Part shown: piece by piece, positions 1-9,270 of the stretch
Numbering within the stretch: the first letter of the stretch is position 1
How the letters are laid out: each line of letters opens with the position of its first letter
Assembly (NCBI GenBank): GCA_002286855.1
Contig: NRSV01000057.1
Location: 127,647 to 191,646 of the forward strand
Length of the DNA: 64,000 bases
From: Bipolaris cookei
Lineage: Eukaryota > Ascomycota > Dothideomycetes > Pleosporales > Pleosporaceae
Reading direction: 5' to 3'
The notes under the pieces: generated by a model
Seen by the model: only the letters and a program-made list of their open reading frames with translations
The model's database searches: none
What the model was told of the DNA's origin: nothing
Position numbers and translations under genes: made by a program

Positions 1-840
1 AAGGATAAGTACGGCGAGACTCTCGAGAAGATCTCTGCCGATGCTGGTGTCAAGACCGAATACCTCTACGATGAGAAGACCCCCACCGGCCGCTGCGGTG
101 TTGTCATTACAGGCCACAACCGCTCACTGTGCACTGACCTCGCTGCTGCCAATAACTACAAGCTTGAGCATCTGAAGCAGGACCGCATCTGGAAGCAGGT
201 CGAGAACGCTAAGGTCTTCTACGTTGGTGGCTTCCACTTGACCGTCTGCGTACCAGCCATTAAGGCGCTTGCCGAGGAGGCTGCATCAAAGAACAAGGTA
301 CGGACATGTTTTTAACGGTCTGATGAAAGTTCCGAATACTGACTGTTTCCAAAGCAATTCATCCTCAATCTCTCCGCTCCATTTATCTCACAATTCTTCA
401 AGGATCCTCTCGATGAGGTTATCCCATACGTCGACATTCTGATCGGTAATGAGACCGAAGCCGCAGCGTTCGCTGAGTCCCACGGCTTCGAGACCAAGGA
501 CGTCAAGGAGATTGCAAAGAAGATTGCCAGCCTGCCCAAGAAGAACACCATCAGGCCAAGGACAGTCGTCTTCACCCAAGGCACCGACCCCACCATCGCC
601 GTCACTGCCAAGGAGGGTGGTGAGCCTGAGGTCAAGGAGGTTGCCGTACATGCCATCAGCAGCGACAAGATCAACGACACCAACGGTGCCGGTGATGCAT
701 TCGCTGGTGGTTTCGTCGCTGGTATTGTCCAGGGTAAGCCTCTTGAGAAAGCCATTGACATGGGCCAGTGGCTTGCGAAGCTCAGCATTCAGGAGCTCGG
801 TCCCTCGTACCCGCAGCCCAAGCAGACTTACAGCAGCTAA
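1..840 (+). CDS. ADO1: Adenosine kinase, 3' part (5' truncated by window edge)
   Basis: Phosphorylates adenosine to AMP with ATP in the cytosol, which salvages purine and removes the adenosine released from S-adenosylhomocysteine. Reading frame 1 is open from base 1 to 297. A 57-nt intron (298-354, GTACGG donor, CTGAC branch point, AAG acceptor) is followed by exon 355-840, ending in TAA. The visible 260 residues carry PfkB-family marks: the G-N-E-T-E-A block in exon 2 and the C-terminal D-T-N-G-A-G-D-A-F anion-hole motif, whose last Asp is the catalytic base in this family. Family members are about 345-350 aa, so roughly 85-90 N-terminal residues lie upstream of the window. It converges on the UBX gene. 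Family assignment is firm; the gene symbol follows yeast. Confidence 0.93.
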
Positions 841-1312
841 GCGTTTTTCACATAATGTGAGCGTGTAAGCTCGTGTATTTCAACAATCTACGAGAGAGAG
901 AAGTAGCATGCCACCACAAGGTAGAGACGTGCTTGCCGTCTCCAGGCCCCCGCATGATGGGGCACCTGGATCTCGGTATTGTCATTGGATCATGACAATG
1001 TGTTTGTTTTGGCGTAGGGCGATTATAAAAGTAAAACATGGCCTTTCAACAGCCAAAGATAGATACCCTCAGCGGTTAAGCTGCTAGATAACGAAGAAAA
1101 TGAGATGAACCAGTCAATGGTTGACTGAGGTTGCTGCATTATCATATCGATATTTTACTTTTGTGCAATTACGAAATGTATGATTGTGTAATTCATGTAC
1201 AGCATTAACAACGGGTCGTCGCTGATCTTTAGATATCATTCATCCAAGTCTCCACGCTAAATGATGAAGTAATAAAACGCCACACCGTGCCTCGTTAGAT
1301 ACATTATGCGGC
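841..1312. other. Convergent intergenic gap
   Basis: This 472-bp gap holds the 3' ends of two convergent genes, adenosine kinase (+) and the UBX protein (-). The centre (about 1130-1220) is AT-rich and likely contains polyadenylation signals for both. I see no further gene. Confidence 0.6.
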
Positions 1313-2869
1313 CTATTCCTCGTTGTTATCGTCGTCGTCTTCTTCTTCCAGGTCTGTACGCTCAACAATGAGATTACCACTCCGTCCAATGCGCTTCTTG
1401 ATCGAGCCCCCGGCCTTCAAATCATAAACTTCTCTCGGCATGGGTGACACAAGCTGGAACTTGTACTCGTGCTCAAAACCCTTTGGCTCTTCAACTTTTT
1501 CTCCAGCTTCGTTCCCAGACTGCAAGATGTCGTAACATTCGACAAAAGCGTAGAGTTCCTCAATGTCTGCATCTGCTGCAAACTTGCGCACTACACGTTG
1601 AGCGTCGGGCATGCGCAGACTAATTCTCACCACATTAGTTTTACTGGCATCGGGCTCAGGAAGTATAGAGGCTGCGCGCCACTTGCGCCATTGCTGGAGG
1701 TTCTGGGCGTAGCGCTCAATGGCTTGTTCGCGCTCTAGGGCTTCCTTTTCTTCTCTTGCTTTGCGCTCTGCTTCTTCCTTCTTCTTGCGCGCCTTTTCGC
1801 GGTCAGCGGCAAGCGACCGCTCGTATGCGCTATTCTGCTGCTCTCTGATACTGCGCGTGGCCTGCTGTTCTGCGCGCTGACTGCGTACGCGGTTCAGTGG
1901 CTCAGTGTGCTGCTGCATTGCAGTGCGCAGCTTGGCAACGTATTGCTGAGGGGGCGTGAGGCCTGTGACCCGAGTAGCGATACCCATGGCGGTCGAAGAT
2001 ACCTGCGGTGTGTGTACAATCAATCCTGTAAATGGGAACTTTGTGCATGAGAGCGCGGCGGAGACTTGGTATGCTTCGGAATCCTGGACATTGCCTGCCC
2101 AGAGGATTATGTTGCTATCGGGATTTCGTACAAACTCGACGACTTCGGGCGCGAGAAGCGTATCGCGAATGAAAGAGGATGTTTCGTCGTGCTCTGGGCT
2201 GACGAGGACGACCATGAGGAATTGGAGATTCTTCTTTGCCAGATCGAAGGCTTGAGCGTATCCGCTCTCGAAGAACGGAAGATTGTGGCTTCCATATTCC
2301 TCCTCGAATTCGCGGATAAATCGGGCAGCCGTGTCTCGTGGGTTCAAGGGCCGACGCCCGCTTGTACTGCGTTGCGATGCAGGCGTGTTGATATTACTGG
2401 CTGTAAGCCTTCCCCATACACGAGGTAGGAAAGGAAATATCCACCCTAATAACCGGAAGCTCTTTGAGAACAAAGAGTATACGAGCGAGAAGGGCGCGAA
2501 AAAGATTGCGAGGACTAGCGGAACTTGAGTGCTGACCTGGCTTTCTGGTTGCGGGACGACCCTTGGTGCTGGCTCTATCACTGGTCTCCTTCCACTACCT
2601 ATTGACGAACGAGACGCCCCAAAGCCATTCAACAGTGTTTCTTGCCGCCGGGTATCTCGCGGGGGTTGTTGTGCGGCAGCAACGGCGACGGGATCTTCGG
2701 TAGGTTCGCCATCGAAGAAGCGTGTTACGGCAATATTGACGTTCCACTGCGCTCGCTGGAGGAGGGGTATCGCAGCTTCAACTGCTTGGTCTGTCACAGC
2801 AGTGTATTGCTGAAGTGCAACTTGTTGGTCTGGCGAGAGTGATCCGATGTCTACGCCGGTATCCGCCAT
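1313..2869 (-). CDS. ER-anchored UBA/UAS/UBX-domain protein (FAF2/UBXD8, S. pombe Ucp10 type)
   Basis: Single-exon gene of 518 aa. Residues about 12-55 look like a UBA-type helical bundle. Residues about 116-150 form a hydrophobic hairpin (PLVLAIFFAPFSLVYSLF...GWIFPFLP) typical of monotopic ER/lipid-droplet insertion. Residues about 185-325 match a thioredoxin-like UAS domain, 345-395 are a highly charged coiled coil, and 408-505 are the C-terminal UBX domain that in this family binds Cdc48/p97. The tail is acidic (EEEDDDDNNEE). Family knowledge: these proteins recruit Cdc48 to ubiquitinated clients at the ER membrane during ERAD and in lipid-droplet control. The start is the first ATG of the open frame. 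Domain order is seen; the ERAD role is by family. Confidence 0.88.
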   Translation of the reverse strand: MADTGVDIGSLSPDQQVALQQYTAVTDQAVEAAIPLLQRAQWNVNIAVTRFFDGEPTEDPVAVAAAQQPPRDTRRQETLLNGFGASRSSIGSGRRPVIEPAPRVVPQPESQVSTQVPLVLAIFFAPFSLVYSLFSKSFRLLGWIFPFLPRVWGRLTASNINTPASQRSTSGRRPLNPRDTAARFIREFEEEYGSHNLPFFESGYAQAFDLAKKNLQFLMVVLVSPEHDETSSFIRDTLLAPEVVEFVRNPDSNIILWAGNVQDSEAYQVSAALSCTKFPFTGLIVHTPQVSSTAMGIATRVTGLTPPQQYVAKLRTAMQQHTEPLNRVRSQRAEQQATRSIREQQNSAYERSLAADREKARKKKEEAERKAREEKEALEREQAIERYAQNLQQWRKWRAASILPEPDASKTNVVRISLRMPDAQRVVRKFAADADIEELYAFVECYDILQSGNEAGEKVEEPKGFEHEYKFQLVSPMPREVYDLKAGGSIKKRIGRSGNLIVERTDLEEEDDDDNNEE

Positions 2870-3954
2870 CCTGGCGTCGGCGACCTTCTAACCTGGTCCA
2901 AGGCTTGGTTCAAAAATCACGGTCGTGGGGTACGGGAGACAAGTTTCGAGCAGACGGGGTGTGAAATCTGAAAGGACTGTGATGTGGTGGGGTGTATGGT
3001 GGGTGAAAGCGTAAGTTTATACGTTGCCTGTTCTTCGCAGCGATGATGTACATCGAGGTGGTCGTAGCTTCAGCCCACCAACTACGTACGGAACCTAAGG
3101 GTGAGGCTAATCCCCGATTCTTGTCACGCAAGGTATTGATTCGCCCAAGTAAAACTGTCTGGCTGGTTCAGCCCTAATCGCTAGTCTTAGTAGTAGATTT
3201 GCACCCTACAATGAAATATGTTTTATGATTTCTTCATGGGGCGTCGTTGCCTCTACCACGGTCCGGAGGTTCGAACTGGCTGTGCTGAAATTTGGACCGC
3301 CTGTAATAGATAGAGCGCAGTATATAGAAGTTGCAATGGGGATTTATCGTATTGTAGGCATTATCAACAGGTTGTTATGTTTTCAAATACTCACCTGTTC
3401 TGAATGCAAATAAGTTTAGATTTTGAATTCTAACGAACGCCACATCAAATCCGATAGTTGCAGGCAGCCACAGATACACAACGTCCCTATCAAAACACAT
3501 ACCGAGGTCATATGCTGTGCAATTGCCAAGGGTAACAAGATGCTTCACTTTCCCAATACGTCTTTGTGGCGAAGAATTCCATTTTTGAGGACTTATTTCC
3601 CGAGAATCATGCAACAAGTTGGCTTTCCCGACAGATGCATATACCTTGTGATTACAGTTATGTGTTAGTCATTAAACTTATAGTTTACCTGACAATACAT
3701 TATACTTTTAAGGGGTTCAATGAGTTTAAGAATTTGTGGCGTCATGGGGATGAGATATGCCCTACTTGTATTTCAACAGGAAGTCATTTAGATTTGCATG
3801 ATATTGAAGTTAGATAGGGTCATAGTGCAGCTAGCAGACAGGATACAAACGAGCAGCCTGAGGTTTTGCTGGTCCTTGTAAATTTCAAGTATCAAGTTTT
3901 GAAAGATATAAGAACGTTAATTTTATGAACTATCAATGTTCACAAAATCAGCAC
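2870..3954. other. Intergenic region upstream of the UBX gene and the tRNA
   Basis: Contains the UBX gene promoter (minus strand) and the 5' flank of tRNA-Thr. It is moderately AT-rich between about 3380 and 3950. Only short frames occur, none with family features or coherent splice signals. Confidence 0.5.
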
Positions 3955-4038
3955 GCCGGGTTGGCGCAGTGGTAACGCGTCGCACTTGTACTATGTACAG
4001 CCATGCGAAGATCAGCAGTTCAATTCTGCTACTCGGCA
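3955..4038 (+). tRNA. tRNA-Thr (anticodon UGU) with a 12-nt intron
   Basis: A full cloverleaf can be folded by eye. The acceptor stem pairs GCCGGGT (3955-3961) with ACTCGGC (4031-4037), with discriminator A at 4038. The D arm starts GCGC at 3964 with loop AGTGGTA; its last pair is a C-A mismatch. The anticodon stem pairs TCGCA (3980-3984) with TGCGA (4004-4008). The loop reads C-T-[TGT]-A with the anticodon at 3987-3989. A 12-nt intron (3991-4002) sits at the canonical position after base 37. The T stem pairs AGCAG with CTGCT around the loop TTCAATT. The UGU anticodon decodes ACA threonine codons. CCA is not encoded, as expected in eukaryotes. Confidence 0.9.
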
Positions 4039-4044
4039 AATTTC

Positions 4045-4049
4045 TTTTT
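4045..4049 (+). terminator. Pol III terminator of tRNA-Thr
   Basis: A T5 run lies 7 nt past the tRNA 3' end, in the context TTTCTTTTTA. This is the usual RNA polymerase III stop signal. Confidence 0.75.
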
Positions 4050-5170
4050 AGATGCACGTCTTTTTCTTTTTGCTTCGTTTTGCAAAGTGAGATCAATGAA
4101 CCGTAAAGAATAGATTTTACAAGATAGCAAGATTACCATGCTTAGTACGCACACAATATGTACAAATGAAAACGTATTCCTTCTCTATATTGACCTAGTC
4201 ATGGCCAAGAACCGCAGCAAGAGGACACAACGGCAATGCTTAAACGAAAAAAATTCCCATCATCTGATTCCTCTGAATCTGCTCTATCATCGTCTCGTGG
4301 GCAAATTCTAAATTATATTGCGTTTTGGCTGCGATTCGCGTCGCCCATAAGCAAAGTTTTGCAATTTTGCAAAGCGCATGTCCCGACAGATAAATTACGG
4401 AGGTCCGACACATGGTTTCAGGCGGTTCCGTACTCAAAAATCGTCGCATTTAGTCTTGTCTCGTACATACACGACACGTCTCTGTTTTTTTTTTAAAAAA
4501 AAAAGAGAGAAGGCATGTATGTATCCAGCTCGAAATCTGCCAAATGAAACAGCAGATTGAGCGAGGCAAGAGACCGGGATTTGGTTACTACACAAGAGGC
4601 TTGCGCATCGAGCCTTTGTTTTTCGTATTCATGAATTTAATGAATGATGCGTTGAAACACAGTGGGCGCGTTGCGATGCGTGTGTAAAGACACCCCACGG
4701 CCGGTGGTGAGAGTGCCTTGTAGCTAGAAGGTTGATTGGTAGGAAGGCGGAGCAGTTTCGCACCGAAAGGTTTTTCTTCATGATTATGTCACGATTTGTA
4801 CTATACCCGGTTCGGTACTAGCTTGTTCATCCTTCTCTGCTATGCTTCCTCAACACCAGCCACTTCACGCGGCATATTTAGCCATTGTACCAATGATATG
4901 GCTGCACGGATAGCCGTGCTTTCCATGTTCGCTTAAATGCAGGTGTTAAGCCTTGGATTTGCTGCTCGGATTGCGACATCGCTTGCAATAGGTCTGGCAT
5001 GCTTGATATGGCGCTAGCTTCGAGTTAGCATCCCGTGCATGTTCAGGCCGTGTGTATAATCGAGTGACACATGAGAATTCGCGGAGCTGATTTGTATCTT
5101 GTTCTTTTTACATCCTCTGCCCCCTCTCAAATTTGATTGTACATCCTGGTTTTCACATTGCTCTTCGAGC
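4050..5170. other. Intergenic region between tRNA-Thr and the MFS transporter
   Basis: Holds the promoter of the MFS transporter gene. A T10A10 palindrome lies at 4485-4504. No supported gene was found. Confidence 0.5.
4485..4504. repeat. T10A10 palindrome
   Basis: Ten T are followed directly by ten A, flanked by CTCT on the left and AGAG on the right, so the inverted symmetry extends outwards apart from one G-G mismatch on each side. It may act as a nucleosome-depleting poly(dA:dT) element or simply be a slippage product. Confidence 0.7.
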
Positions 5171-6853
5171 ATGACGGCTCATACTTATAATGCATCCGCG
5201 GAGCACACAGGCGGGCCTCCGGCAACTGGCCAAGACACAGAGTCAGGCGCAAACGCGGCGGTATCGCAGGAGAAAGATTTAGCAATTGGCCTTGTAGGGG
5301 AACAAGCGCAGGAAATAGACCCAGAAATAGAGGCCAGAGTATTGAAAAAAGTTGACTGGTTTTTAATACCTGCCATGATTGTCGGTATTTCTCACAGCCC
5401 ATGGTCTCCAAAATCTTTGAACATTTAATTAACCCGAAGCTTAGGATATGGACTGGTATACTACGATAAAGCCATCTTGGGCTCCGCAGTCCTCTTCGGC
5501 ATGACAAAGGACCTCTCACTCAGCATCACAGACACCAGCACGAGGCCGCCTACAACAAACACATCCCGTCTGTCATGGGCGACGTCCCTCTTCTACTTTG
5601 GCATGCTAGCAGGTCTCTACCCTATGACGTTTGCTTTACAGCGTTTCAATCTCGGCCGCATACTGGGTGGCGTCGTCATGCTCTGGGCCCTGGTCTGCAT
5701 ACTAACCGCAGCCGTCACCACATATAGGGGGCTCTATGCGCAGCGCTTCTTTCTCGGTTTCGTAGAAAGCATTATACCCACGGGTTTCATGACGATAGTA
5801 TCTAGCTACTACACACAGCAGGAACAGGCTATACGACAGAGCTGGTGGTTTAGTTCTACAGGGCTCTTTACAATTGTCGGGGGTGCACTCAACTATGGCT
5901 TTGCACAGATTACCGCCGGGGACTTGAAACGATGGCAGTACATCTACCTTTTAGCAGGCTGTCTGACTTTTCTCTTTGGCCTCTGGTGCTTTTTTATCCC
6001 CAACTCGTGTGCTTCGGCATGGTTTCTCTCGCCTGCAGAGCGTGTTGTAGCTGTCGAGCGGCTGCGCAAAGGCGCGACTGGTGTGCGTTGCCAGAAGATC
6101 AAACCTGCTCAGCTCAAGGAAGCAGCATTGGATATCAAACTTTGGCTCGTCTTTATCCTCATGGCCTCGGCGTACACGGTTAACGGCGCAGTGTCTGGGT
6201 TTGGTCCGCTGATTGTTAATACGTTTGGCTGGTCGACATTCGAATCGATTCTCTGGCAATTCCCCCTCGGCGGCTTGTGCCTCATTACTATCTTGCTATG
6301 CGGGCACCTCAGTTCACAGATCCCAAACATCCGCCTCATTCTACTCGTCGTGAACTGCCTCCCTGTCATCACTGGCTGTGTTATGATTTGGAAAGCAGAA
6401 TGGACTTACCATGCTGCCACCCCTGTTGCAGGGTACTCCATCATTGGCACCTTTGGCGCCGTCGTCAGCCAGACCATTGTCATTGGAATGTCCAATGTGG
6501 CTGGAGCGACTAAAAAGAGCGCCATGGCAGCTGCCATTTTTGTCGCGTATTGTGTGGGAAATATTGTTGGACCGCAGTTGATTGATAGCCGAGAAAAGCC
6601 AGCGCATTACCCAAAGCTGTGGAAAGGCTTAATTATTTGGTATGTACGCTAGTCAGTACCTCCCTCTCTTCTTGACACTAATGGGATACGTAGTTACTGC
6701 ATCACAATGATTGGAGCTATAGTGCTCTATCTTGTCCTTCAACGCGAAAACAAGAAGAGAGATAGTACCCCTATTGACGAAGCAGAGCGTGACAAGCTGG
6801 CATTCATGGACTTGACTGATAAGGAGAATCCCTACTTTCGATATGTTTTGTAG
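5171..6853 (+). CDS. MFS transporter, Dal5/allantoate permease-like (anion:cation symporter family)
   Basis: Three exons: 5171-5384, 5445-6639 and 6694-6853, giving 522 aa. Intron 1 (5385-5444) ends TTAG and joins I-V-G to Y-G-L-V-Y-Y-D-K-A, the conserved first-helix block of the fungal allantoate/nicotinate permease subfamily. Intron 2 (6640-6693) has a GTATGT donor. About 12 hydrophobic helices are visible, with the long cytoplasmic loop between helices 6 and 7. The terminal exon adds the last helix and a charged tail ending N-P-Y-F-R-Y-V-L. Family members import organic anions such as allantoate, ureidosuccinate, nicotinate or small peptides by proton symport at the plasma membrane. The substrate here cannot be read from sequence. 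The start is the ATG just before the acidic N-terminal tail. It converges on the Ssh4-like gene. Confidence 0.85.
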
Positions 6854-7567
6854 TCAGGGTAGGAGCGCTTTTATGGACGTTGAGCCGTGTAGCCAAAATA
6901 GCTGGAGTTGTCATAACTTTACAATAGTTCTTCATCCTGTCGCTGTAACGAGAAGAAGAAAAGAAATCAGATAGGAATAGATGAGGTGGAGATCAAGAGG
7001 GAAGTTTGTGCAATTTCGATAGTAACATCGTCATGTACAACTGCAAACCCAATCAAGCGGGAACCAAAACTGCGCGACCTGGCCGACGGCTACAATCCAA
7101 GAACGGCTCAAATACACAAAAAAGTCCACAGTCTAGTCCCGTACAACAACGCCAATAGCAACAGGGACACAGCCTTTCCGCCCGCGTGTCACATCTGTGT
7201 ACTCCCCTTCATAAAGCCCCGGGGGACATGTAGCAATGCTCGCTCGAAAAACAAAAGAACAAGGAAAATACTTCAAACGCCGAGATCCAGAGACAAAGAA
7301 GATAGACACAATGCCCTTGGTTTCAAACTCCAAAGGCCAGTTGACTCAACAGATTGGGTTCGCTTCGCTGTATGCATCCATTGGAAGCTCAAATATACAG
7401 CCGTCGTCGTCATCGCCGCGCATCCATCGCTTGGCTGACTGTTGCTCCTGACAAAAAGGAAAAGTGAACGATAGGGTATAGTTGTAACAGGGAGGAGTGC
7501 GGACAAGGCATCTTCACGGTACGAGATAACAAAAGGAAAAAGATTGTTGATGCTTCACAGTCATCCA
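6854..7567. other. Convergent intergenic gap
   Basis: Contains the 3' ends of the MFS transporter (+) and the SPRY protein (-). The open frames here are short, overlap each other on both strands and show no family features. Confidence 0.5.
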
Positions 7568-9270
7568 TCAACGAGGTGCTCGAGGTCGGGGTCGAACGCC
7601 AGCTTCAGTCGCGCTGCGTACTCTGATTGTGGGTGGCCGTATCTCTGGTGTATCGGCCATGACAGCATCATAGCTGGGGACAGGCGGGCTAGTTTCCCTC
7701 GACTGTTGCTGGTTCTGTAGTAGTGGTGCTCGCTCGTCCCAATAACCGTTTTGATGATTAGCCGTATTTCGCAAGCTGGGAGAGCCGACGGGACTGGTGT
7801 ATTCGGGTGGAAGCTCGCCAGGTTGCAGAAGAGTCAGGCCTTGGTTAGCTGGGATTGTCCTTCGATAGTCCTCGCTGGCACCTTCGCCAGGATCATCATT
7901 TGAGTCTACGAGGCTGAGTGCTGCGAGGGATATGTCTGTCGGACTACGCTGGGGGCCTGGGCTCGTGGGCACTTGTCTTCCAAGACGCATTTGCTGGCTA
8001 CTAGACCGTGCATGTGCGTAGCCTGCTTGAATATAACTGCCAGCCATTCCTTCTCGGACACCTTCCCGCCCAGAGTCTAGCAGTATGGATCCTTGTTCGC
8101 TGCCATATGGTGGTGGTGGGGCCAAGCTTCCGGTTTGTGGTGCTAAACCCCACTTCTTAACATTGGCTTCAATGAATACGAAGCCCATCTGGCCAAAGTT
8201 GACATGGATGTGGCATGGACCATTTGCGCCGACTGTGGGGAAGAAATTCTGGGTCTTGAGACCGTGTGCGACGTCGTCAAGCCTTTTACCGTTGCGCGTG
8301 AAGAATACTGTTCCGGTTCGAGGTCGATATCCAACACCAATGACATCTCCTTGAACATAGGCGGGACCGTATGCAGATGGTTGGAAGGGCTGGTTGTGTC
8401 GGCGGTTTCCATTGGACATGTATGATATTGACGATTTATGGTAACCTTAGAGGAGTTAGAATGTAAATTAAAGGATGGAGTGCAGTGGCACACGCACCTG
8501 GGAGCCTAAACAATGGATATGGCTTGGTCGTCACGCCAATCGCTATGCTTGTGCTCTCGGGCTTTTCGTAAACCTTGGCTTCCCAGTAGTAGACTTCGTT
8601 TTGCTTGGGTATCGGTAGGTTGCTCTGAACACTGCATTCGGAATCGAAGAACTCGATTTCGGTACGGCCTTCTACAAAGCAGTTTGCAATCTCGAGTTCG
8701 GGCTCAAATTCCCAGGCGGATACACCCTTTTCTTGAATGGCCAGGAATTGCGAAAGAGAGATGTCAGTTTGGACGGATTCGGGCGGGTTTGCTTGGACGA
8801 AAGCTATGAAAGTCAGTGCACGTCCGTTGCAATTGAATGATTAAGCAAAGACGCAGTACATCAGACATACCTTTGGCTCTCAGGTACTCTGTTCGCTGCA
8901 GATCATCCATAGACTCGAGCGCCTCGGCCTCTTCTTTGGCAAATTGCTGTTCGTCATCGTATTCACCCGGCCGCGTTATCCGGTCGAGGAAGATGCGGCC
9001 TGTTTGCGTGTACCTGAAGTAGTAAACAATGGCGACGATGATGAGGCATATTCCCGCAGCGCCAAGAACGGAAAAGATGCCGATCATGATTCCCTTTGCC
9101 GTGGATCCGAGGTTGTTGTGGGAAGCTGCTGTGTGCGCGACGACATTGTGTTGGGCGCGGTGTTGTGTGAAGGGTGTTGGCTGCATGGGTGGGAGATTGT
9201 GGCCCGGGTGGTACGACGTGTAGAGCGTCGACGTGGGCCCGTCCGGGTGGAGGGGCTCCTGGGGCAGCAT
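7568..9270 (-). CDS. SSH4: Ssh4/Ear1-like membrane protein with SPRY domain and PPxY motifs
   Basis: Three exons on the minus strand (9270-8871, 8803-8498, 8445-7568), 527 aa. The introns have GTATGT and GTGCGT donors and keep phase. A single transmembrane helix covers residues about 61-85 (GIMIGIFSVLGAAGICLIIV), followed by a charged stretch. A SPRY (B30.2) domain lies at about 150-335, including the block Y-Y-W-E-A-K-V-Y-E and the segment V-G-Y-R-P-R-T-G-T-V-F-F-T-R-N-G. The C-terminal part is disordered and carries two WW-binding motifs, PPPY (about 346-349) and PPEY (about 448-451). In yeast, Ssh4 and Ear1 have this layout and recruit the Rsp5 ubiquitin ligase to membrane cargo in the endosome-vacuole route. 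The frame is closed by TAG just upstream (9292-9294), so ATG 9270 is the simplest start; an extra 5' exon cannot be excluded. Confidence 0.85.

Noticed and set aside
312..788. Open frame antisense to adenosine kinase
   Set aside because: It is a shadow of the kinase codons and crosses the kinase intron boundary without meaning.
3260..3290. B-box-like GGTTCGAACT near 3268
   Set aside because: No cloverleaf can be formed around it on either strand.
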